NCBI GenBank assembly: GCA_022432975.1 | Contig: CM039508.1 | Location: 27,952,788 to 28,016,787, forward strand | Length of the DNA stretch: 64,000 nt | Origin: Begonia masoniana | Lineage: Eukaryota > Streptophyta > Magnoliopsida > Cucurbitales > Begoniaceae | Direction of reading: 5' to 3' | Shown: positions 46,590 through 58,873 of the stretch, in pieces | Numbering within the stretch: the stretch's first letter is position 1 | How the letters are laid out: each line of letters starts with the position of its first letter | Translations under genes and position numbers: made by a program | Notes under the pieces: model-generated | Databases searched by the model: none | What the model saw: the letters and a program-made list of their open reading frames with translations, nothing else | What the model was told of the DNA's origin: nothing

Positions 46590-49419
46590 CTACACCACAG
46601 AACACGCACACACACGTAATTTTACGCTTAGGCAAGTAGAGGACAACAAGTACAAACATACCTCCCGAAGCTTGCCATATTTCAGACACTACTTCGCGAC
46701 GAGGAACCACTGCACATCTTTTGTGGAAACCTCCCGAAGCTTGCCATATTTCAGACACTACTTCGCGACGAGGAACCACTGCACATCTTTTGTGGAAACC
46801 TCCCGAAGCTTGCCATATTTCAGACACTACTTCGCGACGAGGAACCACTGCACATCTTTTGTGGAAACCTCCCGAAGCTTGCCATATTTCAGACACTACT
46901 TCGCGACGAGGAACCACTGCACATCTTTTGTGGAAACCTCCCGAAGCTTGCCATATTTCAGACACTACTTCGCGACGAGGAACCACTGCACATCTTTTGT
47001 GGAAACCTCCCGAAGCTTGCCATATTTCAGACACTACTTCGCGACGAGGAACCACTGCACATCTTTTGTGGAAACCTCCCGAAGCTTGCCATATTTCAGA
47101 CACTACTTCGCGACGAGGAACCACTGCACATCTTTTGTGGAAACCTCCCGAAGCTTGCCATATTTCAGACACTACTTCGCGACGAGGAACCACTGCACAT
47201 CTTTTGTGGAAACCTCCCGAAGCTTGCCATATTTCAGACACTACTTCGCGACGAGGAACCACTGCACATCTTTTGTGGAAACCTCCCGAAGCTTGCCATA
47301 TTTCAGACACTACTTCGCGACGAGGAACCACTGCACATCTTTTGTGGAAACCTCCCGAAGCTTGCCATATTTCAGACACTACTTCGCGACGAGGAACCAC
47401 TGCACATCTTTTGTGGAAACCTCCCGAAGCTTGCCATATTTCAGACACTACTTCGCGACGAGGAACCACTGCACATCTTTTGTGGAAACCTCCCGAAGCT
47501 TGCCATATTTCAGACACTACTTCGCGACGAGGAACCACTGCACATCTTTTGTGGAAACCTCCCGAAGCTTGCCATATTTCAGACACTACTTCGCGACGAG
47601 GAACCACTGCACATCTTTTGTGGAAACCTCCCGAAGCTTGCCATATTCAGACACTACTTCGCGACGAGGAACCACTGCACATCTTTTGTGGAAACCTCCC
47701 GAAGCTTGCCATATTCAGACACTACTTCGCGACGAGGAACCACTGCACATCTTTTGTGGAAACCTCCCGAAGCTTGCCATATTCAGACACTACTTCGCGA
47801 CGAGGAACCACTGCACATCTTTTGTGGAAACCTCCCGAAGCTTGCCATATTTCAGACACTACTTCGCGACGAGGAACCACTGCACATCTTTTGTGGAAAC
47901 CTCCCGAAGCTTGCCATATTCAGACACTACTTCGCGACGAGGAACCACTGCACATCTTTTGTGGAAACCTCCCGAAGCTTGCCATATTCAGACACTACTT
48001 CGCGACGAGGAACCACTGCACATCTTTTGTGGAAACCTCCCGAAGCTTGCCATATTCAGACACTACTTCGCGACGAGGAACCACTGCACATCTTTTGTGG
48101 AAACCTCCCGAAGCTTGCCATATTTCAGACACTACTTCGCGACGAGGAACCACTGCACATCTTTTGTGGAAACCTCCCGAAGCTTGCCATATTCAGACAC
48201 TACTTCGCGACGAGGAACCACTGCACATCTTTTGTGGAAACCTCCCGAAGCTTGCCATATTCAGACACTACTTCGCGACGAGGAACCACTGCACATCTTT
48301 TGTGGAAACCTCCCGAAGCTTGCCATATTCAGACACTACTTCGCGACGAGGAACCACTGCACATCTTTTGTGGAAACCTCCCGAAGCTTGCCATATTCAG
48401 ACACTACTTCGCGACGAGGAACCACTGCACATCTTTTGTGGAAACCTCCCGAAGCTTGCCATATTCAGACACTACTTCGCGACGAGGAACCACTGCACAT
48501 CTTTTGTGGAAACCTCCCGAAGCTTGCCATATTCAGACACTACTTCGCGACGAGGAACCACTGCACATCTTTTGTGGAAACCTCCCGAAGCTTGCCATAT
48601 TCAGACACTACTTCGCGACGAGGAACCACTGCACATCTTTTGTGGAAACCTCCCGAAGCTTGCCATATTTCAGACACTACTTCGCGACGAGGAACCACTG
48701 CACATCTTTTGTGGAAACCTCCCGAAGCTTGCCATATTTCAGACACTACTTCGCGACGAGGAACCACTGCACATCTTTTGTGGAAACCTCCCGAAGCTTG
48801 CCATATTTCAGACACTACTTCGCGACGAGGAACCACTGCACATCTTTTGTGGAAACCTCCCGAAGCTTGCCATATTTCAGACACTACTTCGCGACGAGGA
48901 ACCACTGCACATCTTTTGTGGAAACCTCCCGAAGCTTGCCATATTTCAGACACTACTTCGCGACGAGGAACCACTGCACATATTTTGTGGAAACCTCCGG
49001 AAGCTTGCCATATTTCAGACACTACTTCGCGACGAGGAACCACTGCACATCTTTTGTGGAAACCTCCCGAAGCTTGCCATATTTCAGACACTACTTCGCG
49101 ACGAGGAAACCAACGCCAACGGACCACGTCAATAACATAAGTACTCACACAATACTCAAGCACCAAACAACAAACAATTTCTAACACTCAGTTTGCTTGC
49201 ACCGTAAGGTGCCTTATTTGCCTGCACCGAAAGGTGCCTTATTGCCTGCACCGAAGTGCCTTAGTTGCCTGCACCGAAGTGCCTTAACATCCACACACAC
49301 ACGACAAACATACAAAACATGCTTAATCAAAACCAAAACAAGCAACCAAGCAAGCAAATAATTTCCTACCGTTCCGTGGTGTAGGCTCGAAGGCAAAACA
49401 ATTACAACCCACTACTTAC
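46590..49419 (-). other. Putative LTR intron or stem-bounded repeat slot (copy 5)
   Basis: CAG|GTAAGT at plus 49414-49422 and GTGGTGTAG|G at 46589-46603 enclose the 69 bp array. The arms CCTACACCACGGAAC (49371-49385) and GTTCTGTGGTGTAGG (46589-46603) pair over 15 positions with one G-U. A branch-like block (cttgcctaagcg) lies inside the second arm. Confidence 0.48.
46661..49108. repeat. 69/68 bp tandem array, about 35 copies
   Basis: The unit reads cctcccgaagcttgccatat, ttcagacactacttcgcgac, gaggaaccactgcacatctt, ttgtggaaa (69 bases). A 68-base form lacking one T (catattcag) is scattered through 47640-48610 only. All units but one carry gcacatc, where the sister array has gcatatc. The unit is stop-free in several frames and 69 is divisible by 3, so the 822- and 804-codon plus-strand ORFs and the minus-strand ones are artefacts. 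Confidence 0.97.
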
Positions 49420-50987
49420 CTGGATGCTCGGCTTCCAATTGCTCAATTCTATCAATCAATTCTTTCGTTCAACGACCTAAAATCACGAAAACTCAACTTA
49501 GTAATTTACTCACAAACTCTAAGAAAATTCTTAACCAAAACTAACTAAAACTATAACACAATTCATTCCCCAAAACACAAAACCCGATTTTTATGCCAAT
49601 TTATACCGTCCAACTTCAAACGGCCATAACTTTCTCGTTTTTCAACGAATTTCGACGTGCCACCCCAACTCGGAAACCTCTACACGTCTACTATCCATTC
49701 AAACACTCAAATAACCAACTTGGCCGAACCAAAAAGCCAGAAAACAGAATCGGCCATCTATGGTGAAAAACTGATTTTTCCAAACGTACTTCAAATCTTT
49801 AATCTAACTCCATAACCCACCTAACCCAATTCATCCAACAACTAAATCATCAAATTTGGAAAGAAATCTAACATTTAAAGTCAAAATTCGGACTCCATGA
49901 ACTAGGGTTTCCAAACCCTAACCAACACCTACCAAAACACTCTAATAACTCCTAAAATCAACATCTAAACATATACAAACAAAAACCCAAGTAATTTCTT
50001 ACCTTAATCCTTGAAGAAATTGAAGAAAAATGAAGAAGAACTCCTCCCATGGTGGCTGCCAAGAAATGGGGAAGAAGAGGAAGAAAAATTGCTTTTTACT
50101 CCTCACATTCTCTCTTTAAAAATTGCTTTTTAAAACCCTTTTTTTTTTCTACTTTTAATTTTCTCCACAAAATTCTTAATTTTTATAAAAGTAACCTCAC
50201 TTTTATTCACTTAAATGCCAACGTGATTTCTATCCATAATTCACTTTATTTCAATCATATATTACTTGCCTTTTTCTTTAATTTCACTTCCTATTGGTGC
50301 TTTTCAAAAAGTCCTTTTTGACTTTTCCAAACTTGTCTCTTTTTCTTCTCATTTAATTCCAACGTGAAGCATCTGAAAAACCACCACCTTTTCAACCCTT
50401 AATTAATGTCTAACCATTTCCTATTGGTTGATTTATTGGTTTCCATACTTTGACTTTTCAAACCTAATCTTTTTGAATTGTCAAACTTGCATTATTTCTC
50501 TCTTTGCATAACTTACATCTAATCCCTTTTATCATTAAACCTTAGACCTATACGTGTTATAGGAAATTCTCGGGTATTACAATCCACCCTCCTTACAAAA
50601 ATTTTGTCCTCAAAATTTGCATACCTTAGTGATTCTTTCACTTTATCATTCCAACTCAATCCTCTTACTATGTGGGTTTCTATGACGAATCTTAACTATA
50701 CTACGGTTCGATACATCTATCGAGTGCCAAACCCTTCGAGTGCCCTTAAACACTTCTACGATAATGATCAGACCTACTGTGATGACCCGGATCTGTAAGT
50801 ATGGTACGATGGCTGCACGAACCGGAACCCGGATGGCGGTACGTCCACGCGGGCGAACCGGAAGGTGACAGGTCGTAAAAAGGGGGTCGTCACAATCCCA
50901 CAGCGCTTGGGGAAGTATGTGGAAATGAAACATATGTAAAGAGACCCTCCCAACATAGCAAGACGCGTTTTGGAGCACAATTGACAA

Positions 50988-51067
50988 CGAATCCCATAAG
51001 AACTCCGAAGTTAAAAGTGCTTCGGCGAGAGCAATTCCAGGTTGGGTGACCTTCCGGGAAGTTCTCG
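50988..51067 (+). other. 5S rRNA-like segment, Cassandra LTR 1 of 3
   Basis: cgaatcccataagaactccg, aagttaaaagtgcttcggcg and gttgggtgacc follow plant 5S rRNA with its pol III internal control regions. Equivalent segments are at 51431-51510 and 51878-51957. Confidence 0.88.
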
Positions 51068-51430
51068 CCAAACAAAGCCGTGAGGGGAGGATATTGGGCT
51101 ACGGCTCAATCCCCAGAGCAGACAATATCTTGCTGGGATATGGGGTCGTTACACATGTTATAGAGCCTATACCCACCGGAATTGTGGCCAACGAGGACGT
51201 TGGGCCCCGAGGGGGGGTGATTGTGATGACCCGGATCTGTAAGTATGGTACGATGGCTGCACGAACCGGAACCCGGATGGCGGTACGTCCGCGCGGGCGA
51301 ACCGGAAGGTGACAGGTCGTAAAAAGGGGTCGTCACAATCCCACAGCGCTTGGGGAAGTATGTGGAAATGAAACATATGTAAAGAGACCCTCCCAACATA
51401 GCAAGACGCGTTTTGGAGCACAATTGACAA

Positions 51431-51510
51431 CGAATCCCATAAGAACTCCGAAGTTAAAAGTGCTTCGGCGAGAGCAATTCCAGGTTGGGTGACCTTCCGG
51501 GAAGTTCTCG
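51431..51510 (+). other. 5S rRNA-like segment, Cassandra LTR 2 of 3
   Basis: Same sequence features as 50988-51067. Confidence 0.88.
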
Positions 51511-51877
51511 CCAAACAAAGCCGTGAGGGGAGGATATTGGGCTACGGCTCAATCCCCAGAGCAGACAATATCTTGCTGGGATATGGGGTCGTTACAAATG
51601 GTATCAGAGCCTATACCCAACCGGAATTGTGGCCAACGAGGACGTTGGGCCCCCGAGGGGGGGTGATTGTGATGACCCGGATCTGTAAGTATGGTACGAT
51701 GGCTGCACGAACCGGAACCCGGATGGCGGTACGTCCGCGCGGGCGAACCGGAAGGTGACAGGTCGTAAAAAGGGGGTCGTCACAATCCCACAGCGCTTGG
51801 GGAAGTATGTGGAAATGAAACATATGTAAAGAGACCCTCCCAACATAGCAAGACGCGTTTTGGAGCACAATTGACAA

Positions 51878-51957
51878 CGAATCCCATAAGAACTCCGAAG
51901 TTAAAAGTGCTTCGGCGAGAGCAATTCCAGGTTGGGTGACCTTCCGGGAAGTTCTCG
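51878..51957 (+). other. 5S rRNA-like segment, Cassandra LTR 3 of 3
   Basis: Same sequence features as 50988-51067. Confidence 0.88.
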
Positions 51958-53882
51958 CCAAACAAAGCCGTGAGGGGAGGATATTGGGCTACGGCTCAAT
52001 CCCCAGAGCGGACAATATCTTGCTGGGATATGGGGTCGTTACACCTACATCTCCAAGTTTTAACTTTTGCCATAATGTTCATTCTAATCTAATATTAAAC
52101 GAATACTTATCTAACTACCTCAATACCGTAACCTCAAGAAATAACCTTCTTACCCTAAATCCTTAAGTTTTAACATTCTTTCTATTCTACCATCTCATTT
52201 CTAACTTATCACTCCTATCTCTTACACTTACTTATATCAGATAATTAAGACAGTTTATACCTCGAACAATCATAATATTACATTAATTATGTCAACACAA
52301 CTCTCTCATCTCTTAAACCCATCAACTAGTCCTCAAAGTATACTATGAATCTTCAAGTTGTCTAACTCCTAATTTTAGTCATTACCAAACACTCAAATTC
52401 TTAAGTCTAAACTAACTCTTTCCCGACTTCACACTCGACACTCTACATGACACTCGACACCCTAAATGATGTTCACTTCATTTCGACCCTAAAATTTCAA
52501 ATTAAAACTCTCATGCTTCTCCTGAATTAACCCTACTCTAAATTCCATCATATAATCTCCGTGTCCTTTCTATCCAATATCCTCCATTAGAATTTACTAA
52601 TCTCCTCACTTACCTCACTTCTCATTCTTCACCCACTAACAGAGCTCAAACGCATAACTTAGTCTAACTTTCATAACTATGTACTTTTCTACATTTTAGT
52701 AACTTTCGCTTAATCACTCATCACCTATACTTTCAAACTTTTACACTTTAATTCTCAATATCCTCTAAGTTCTTCAACTTCATAAGATAGCTAACCCTCT
52801 TATCCTAATTCTCTCTCTTAGTTAACTCATATCTCTCATATGTCCGTCTTGAATCTAGAATTTAATTTCATCGTTCTTCTAGCTTACATCTCTCAACCTC
52901 TACTAATACTCGAGTTCATATTCATATCTCACGCTTAAGTTTGCTAACTCTTAGGCTTATCAACTCTTGCCTAATCTATTTACGACATCAGTAGTTTCGA
53001 CTTCGTTACATACGAGTCGAACCCTCAAAACTTTCTTTACCACACGTCACTCAACAACCTAAACTTGTTGTTAACACCCTTACTCCCAATATCCTACTTA
53101 TTACCTCGACGAGTCACCATTCCTCCTAACATTGTGCGCATTAATCTAAACCTCAGAACATTATCTTAATTCAAGAGGTTAGCCTTTTCTCTACTTACTC
53201 AAGACATCTAAGTTTCGAAGTTATTCCAAACCTATATACTTTCGGCTCCCAAATCCTAGGTCGAATAACACCAAAACACAGCACGTCTACTCCTTCTAGT
53301 CACGCCTAAATTCTCCTATACAATGCCGGATGAAAACTTTTACGCATTCACGTTCACCCTCGAATGAGTAATCCCTTAAGATAGTACCTATACCCTAAGG
53401 TCCAACCATTTTTCCTAACGAATATCACCTAGCATCTTCTTTGATCCTTTAATACCTCAATATTTATTGGTTTCCTAGCTCTAAGGAAATCTCTAACTTT
53501 TAATTCTACGAGCATTCATCGAGAATTGTAACCTCTCTATGATTCTAGTTTAGGTCATTCTAACTATGCCTCTTAATACCCAATAGTCCTTAATTGAGTA
53601 AACTACCAAGTTGGTACATATTCTCTAAGGATCTACTATTTTTCAAAATTGAGTATCACCGTGCATCAATCTTTGATTCTCTAATACTTCAAAATCTAAT
53701 GGCTTTCTAATCCTCGATACTAATTAATATGAACATTCCTGCATGATCACTCAGATTCCACAATTACCAATTTAATCTTAGATATAAACTAACTAAAAGT
53801 AAAGAAATACTTACAGTCGGTTAAGCACGTTGCATGGCGGCCGACATTGTCGGGTAATCCTTTGAACGACTCGACCATTTAT

Positions 53883-53894
53883 GATCTGATACCA
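53883..53894 (-). other. Primer-binding site of the LARD-like element
   Basis: The plus strand gatctgatacca reads TGGTATCAGATC on the minus strand, three bases after the 5' LTR end. One base differs from the standard tRNA-Met site. It fixes the element's orientation. Confidence 0.88.
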
Positions 53895-53897
53895 TCC

Positions 53898-56800
53898 TGT
53901 AACGCCCCTAAACCGACCCCGACTTGGTGCGCTACTTTGCTAACCAACCCCGCGTTTAAAACGTCGTTTAAACAATTTTCGTAGAATTTTCGACTTAAGA
54001 CGATTAATAATAAAATAGTGAAAGTAACCCGCGTTATTGATTTAAAAATCAAAAATCGACAATATAACGGCTAAAAGTTTAAAATCAAAAACCTAAAAAA
54101 CAAACACATTTAAAAACACCATTTAACCAAATCCAAGTACCATATTTCAGACACTACTTCGCGACGAGGAACCACTGCATATCTTTTGTGGAAACCTCCC
54201 GAAGCTTGCCATATTTCAGACACTACTTCGCGACGAGGAACCACTGCATATCTTTTGTGGAAACCTCCCGAAGCTTGCCATATTTCAGACACTACTTCGC
54301 GACGAGGAACCACTGCATATCTTTTGTGGAAACCTCCCGAAGCTTGCCATATTTCAGACACTACTTCGCGACGAGGAACCACTGCATATCTTTTGTGGAA
54401 ACCTCCCGAAGCTTGCCATATTTCAGACACTACTTCGCGACGAGGAACCACTGCATATCTTTTGTGGAAACCTCCCGAAGCTTGCCATATTTCAGACACT
54501 ACTTCGCGACGAGGAACCACTGCATATCTTTTGTGGAAACCTCCCGAAGCTTGCCATATTTCAGACACTACTTCGCGACGAGGAACCACTGCATATCTTT
54601 TGTGGAAACCTCCCGAAGCTTGCCATATTTCAGACACTACTTCGCGACGAGGAACCACTGCATATCTTTTGTGGAAACCTCCCGAAGCTTGCCATATTTC
54701 AGACACTACTTCGCGACGAGGAACCACTGCATATCTTTTGTGGAAACCTCCCGAAGCTTGCCATATTTCAGACACTACTTCGCGACGAGGAACCACTGCA
54801 TATCTTTTGTGGAAACCTCCCGAAGCTTGCCATATTTCAGACACTACTTCGCGACGAGGAACCACTGCATATCTTTTGTGGAAACCTCCCGAAGCTTGCC
54901 ATATTTCAGACACTACTTCGCGACGAGGAACCACTGCATATCTTTTGTGGAAACCTCCCGAAGCTTGCCATATTTCAGACACTACTTCGCGACGAGGAAC
55001 CACTGCATATCTTTTGTGGAAACCTCCCGAAGCTTGCCATATTTCAGACACTACTTCGCGACGAGGAACCACTGCATATCTTTTGTGGAAACCTCCCGAA
55101 GCTTGCCATATTTCAGACACTACTTCGCGACGAGGAACCACTGCATATCTTTTGTGGAAACCTCCCGAAGCTTGCCATATTTCAGACACTACTTCGCGAC
55201 GAGGAACCACTGCATATCTTTTGTGGAAACCTCCCGAAGCTTGCCATATTTCAGACACTACTTCGCGACGAGGAACCACTGCATATCTTTTGTGGAAACC
55301 TCCCGAAGCTTGCCATATTTCAGACACTACTTCGCGACGAGGAACCACTGCATATCTTTTGTGGAAACCTCCCGAAGCTTGCCATATTTCAGACACTACT
55401 TCGCGACGAGGAACCACTGCATATCTTTTGTGGAAACCTCCCGAAGCTTGCCATATTTCAGACACTACTTCGCGACGAGGAACCACTGCATATCTTTTGT
55501 GGAAACCTCCCGAAGCTTGCCATATTTCAGACACTACTTCGCGACGAGGAACCACTGCATATCTTTTGTGGAAACCTCCCGAAGCTTGCCATATTTCAGA
55601 CACTACTTCGCGACGAGGAACCACTGCATATCTTTTGTGGAAACCTCCCGAAGCTTGCCATATTTCAGACACTACTTCGCGACGAGGAACCACTGCATAT
55701 CTTTTGTGGAAACCTCCCGAAGCTTGCCATATTTCAGACACTACTTCGCGACGAGGAACCACTGCATATCTTTTGTGGAAACCTCCCGAAGCTTGCCATA
55801 TTTCAGACACTACTTCGCGACGAGGAACCACTGCATATCTTTTGTGGAAACCTCCCGAAGCTTGCCATATTTCAGACACTACTTCGCGACGAGGAACCAC
55901 TGCATATCTTTTGTGGAAACCTCCCGAAGCTTGCCATATTTCAGACACTACTTCGCGACGAGGAACCACTGCATATCTTTTGTGGAAACCTCCCGAAGCT
56001 TGCCATATTTCAGACACTACTTCGCGACGAGGAACCACTGCATATCTTTTGTGGAAACCTCCCGAAGCTTGCCATATTTCAGACACTACTTCGCGACGAG
56101 GAACCACTGCATATCTTTTGTGGAAACCTCCCGAAGCTTGCCATATTTCAGACACTACTTCGCGACGAGGAACCACTGCATATCTTTTGTGGAAACCTCC
56201 CGAAGCTTGCCATATTTCAGACACTACTTCGCGACGAGGAACCACTGCATATCTTTTGTGGAAACCTCCCGAAGCTTGCCATATTTCAGACACTACTTCG
56301 CGACGAGGAACCACTGCATATCTTTTGTGGAAACCTCCCGAAGCTTGCCATATTTCAGACACTACTTCGCGACGAGGAACCACTGCATATCTTTTGTGGA
56401 AACCTCCCGAAGCTTGCCATATTTCAGACACTACTTCGCGACGAGGAACCACTGCATATCTTTTGTGGAAACCTCCCGAAGCTTGCCATATTTCAGACAC
56501 TACTTCGCGACGAGGAACCACTGCATATCTTTTGTGGAAACCTCCCGAAGCTTGCCATATTTCAGACACTACTTCGCGACGAGGAACCACTGCACATCTT
56601 TTGTGGAAACCTCCCGAAGCTTGCCATATTTCAGACACTACTTCGCGACGAGGAACCACTGCACATCTTTTGTGGAAACCTCCCGAAGCTTGCCATATTT
56701 CAGACACTACTTCGCGACGAGGAACCACTGCATATCTTTTGTGGAAACCTCCCGAAGCTTGCCATATTTCAGACACTACTTCGCGACGAGGAACCACTGC

Positions 56801-58792
56801 ATATCTTTTGTGGAAACCTCCCGAAGCTTGCCATATTTCAGACACTACTTCGCGACGAGGAACCACTGCATATCTTTTGTGGAAACCTCCCGAAGCTTGC
56901 CATATTTCAGACACTACTTCGCGACGAGGAACCACTGCATATCTTTTGTGGAAACCTCCCGAAGTTTGCCATATTTCAGACACTACTTCGCGACGAGGAA
57001 CCACTGCATATCTTTTGTGGAAACCTCCCGAAGCTTGCCATATTTCAGACACTACTTCGCGACGAGGAACCACTGCATATCTTTTGTGGAAACCTCTGGA
57101 AGCTTGCCATATTTCAGACACTACTTCGCGACGAGGAACCAATTTGGAACCTCCCGAAGCTTGCCATATTTCAGACACTACTTCGCGACGAGGAACCGCT
57201 GCATATATTTTGTGGAAACCTCTGGAAGCTTGCCATATTTCAGACACTACTTCGCGACGAGGAACCACTGCACATCTTTTGTGGAAACCTCCCGAAGCTT
57301 GCCATATTTCAGACACTACTTCGCGACTAGGAACCACCGCCAACAGACCACTTTCAATACATAACGTACTCACACAATACTCAAGCACCAAACAACAAAC
57401 AATTTCTAACACTCAGTTTGCTTGCACCGTAAGGTGCCTTATTTGCCTGCACCGAAAGGTGCCTTATTGCCTGCACCGAAGTGCCTTAGTTGCCTGCACC
57501 GAAGTGCCTTAACATCCACACACACATGACAAACATACAAAACATGCTTAATCAAAACAAAAACAAGCAACCAAGCAAGCAAATAATTTCCTACCGTTCC
57601 GTGGTGTAGGCTCGAAGGCAAAACAATTACAACCCACTACTTACCTGGATGCTCGGCTTCCAATTGCTCAATTCTATCAATCAATTCTTTCGTTCAACGA
57701 CCTAAAATCACGAAAACTCAACTTAGTAATTTACTCACAAACTCTAAGAAAATTCTTAACCAAAACTAACTAAAACTATAACACAATTCATTCCCCAAAA
57801 CACAAAACCCGATTTTTATGCCAATTTATACCGTCCAACTTCAAACGGCCATAACTTTCTCGTTTTTCAACGAATTTCGACGTGCCACCCCAACTCGGAA
57901 ACCTCTACACGTCTACTATCCATTCAAACACTCAAATAACCAACTTGGCCGAACCAAAAAGCCAGAAAACAGAATCGGCCATCTATGGTGAAAAACTGAT
58001 TTTTCCAAACGTACTTCAAATCTTTAATCTAACTCCATAACCCACCTAACCCAATTCATCCAACAACTAAATCATCAAATTTGGAAAGAAATCTAACATT
58101 TAAAGTCAAAATTCGGACTCCATGAACTAGGGTTTCCAAATCCTAACCAACACCTACCAAAACACTCTAATAACTCCTAAAATCAACATCTAAACATATA
58201 CAAACAAAAACCCAAGTAATTTCTTACCTTAATCCTTGAAGAAATTGAAGAAAAATGAAGAAGAACTCCTCCCATGGTGGCTGCCACGAAATGGGGAAGA
58301 AGAGGAAGAAAAATTGCTTTTTACTCCTCACATTCTCTCTTTTAAAACCCATTTTTTTTCTACTTTTAATTTTCTCCACAAAATTCTTAATTTTTATAAA
58401 AGTAACCTCACTTTTATTCACTTAAATGCCAACGTGATTTCTATCCATAATTCACTTTATTTCAATCATATATTACTTGCCTTTTTCTTTAATTTCACTT
58501 CCTATTGGTGCTTTTCAAAAAGTCCTTTTTGACTTTTCCAAACTTGTCTCTTTTTCTTCTCATTTAATTCCAACGTGAAGCATCTGAAAAACCACCACCT
58601 TTTCAACCCTTAATTAATGTCTAACCATTTCCTATTGGTTGATTTATCGGTTTCCATACTTTGACTTTTCAAACCTAATCTTTTTGAATTGTCAAACTTG
58701 CATTATTTCTCTCTTTGCATAACTTACATCTAATCCCTTTTATCATTAAACCTTAGACCTATACGCGTTATAGGAAATTCTCGGGTGTTACA
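53898..58792 (-). repeat. 5' LTR of the nested LARD-like element (4895 bp)
   Basis: Nearly identical to 45989-50581 outside the array. It has about 46 repeat units instead of 35 and lacks ~445 bases of unique sequence, including the acceptor-side arm: the array abuts the LTR sequence at about 54139. Donor CAGGTAAGT is at plus 57639-57647, the remaining arm at 57596-57610. Confidence 0.92.
54139..57338. repeat. 69 bp tandem array, about 46 copies
   Basis: Same unit as 46661-49108, but nearly all copies have gcatatc; two adjacent copies near 56595 and 56664 and the last full one have gcacatc. Copies from 57095 on are degenerate, with a deletion near 57143. The open frames of 1058-1108 codons on both strands come from a stop-free 69 base unit. 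Confidence 0.97.
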
Positions 58793-58873
58793 ATATATGC
58801 AGCAGTCTTTAAACTGTGCATCCACAACGATAAAGGTACAATACTTTTATTCACCATACTTCTAACCATTTCA

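Larger units (their letters stand above)
45989..50581 (-). repeat. 3' LTR of the nested LARD-like element (4593 bp)
   Basis: Contains, in element order, the LTR start (50581 downward), CAGGTAAGT (plus 49414-49422), the arm at 49371-49385, a short tandem of accgaaaggtgcctt-type repeats (49198-49290), the 69 bp array, and the arm at 46589-46603. 46216-46660 is unique LTR sequence lacking in the sister LTR. Confidence 0.92.
50778..52043 (+). mobile_element. Three-LTR Cassandra tandem element
   Basis: Three LTRs (50778-51153, 51222-51596, 51668-52043; 375-376 bp each) alternate with two internal domains. Only the outer ends carry the perfect cctac duplication (50773-50777 and 52044-52048). The second internal domain has a normal primer site (tggtatcagagc near 51599); the first is changed (catgttatagagcc, 51154-51167). 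5S-like segments are at 50988-51067, 51431-51510 and 51878-51957. The LTRs are close to identical. Such arrays can form by unequal LTR recombination or tandem insertion. Confidence 0.95.
50582..53897 (-). other. Internal domain of the LARD-like element, non-coding
   Basis: Purine tract at 50582-50594 and primer site at 53883-53894 (both read on the minus strand). About 2.0 kb of native sequence remains after subtracting the Cassandra and its duplication. 52049-53880 is low in G on the plus strand and has no ORF with a recognisable gag or pol motif. Whether it is decayed coding sequence cannot be told by eye. Confidence 0.8.
45989..58792 (-). mobile_element. LARD-like non-coding LTR retrotransposon with giant repeat-filled LTRs
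   Basis: LTRs are 53898-58792 (5' in minus orientation, 4895 bp) and 45989-50581 (3', 4593 bp), flanked by a perfect atata duplication (45984-45988 and 58793-58797). Minus-strand LTRs start TGTAACACCCGAG and end GGGGCGTTACA (the 3' copy ends TTATA, one change). The PBS TGGTATCAGATC is the complement of 53883-53894; the purine tract plus GAGGACAAAATTTT (complement of 50582-50611) is like Tekay/Del chromoviruses. The internal domain (50582-53897) has no gag or pol ORF, and 1.27 kb of it is a nested Cassandra. Non-repeat LTR parts differ at well under 1% of sites by eye, so insertion was recent. It needs another element's proteins to move. Confidence 0.93.

Noticed and set aside
46567..49187. 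Long ORFs on both strands over the sister array
   Set aside because: Same artefact. The frame also slips at each 68-base unit, giving overlapping chimeric frames.
54110..57412. Open frames of 1058-1108 codons on both strands, apparently giant repeat proteins
   Set aside because: They lie wholly over the 69 bp array. The unit is divisible by 3 and lacks stops in several frames, so all frames stay open without selection. The array is inside an LTR with no promoter-start context, and composition follows the repeat, not codon usage.
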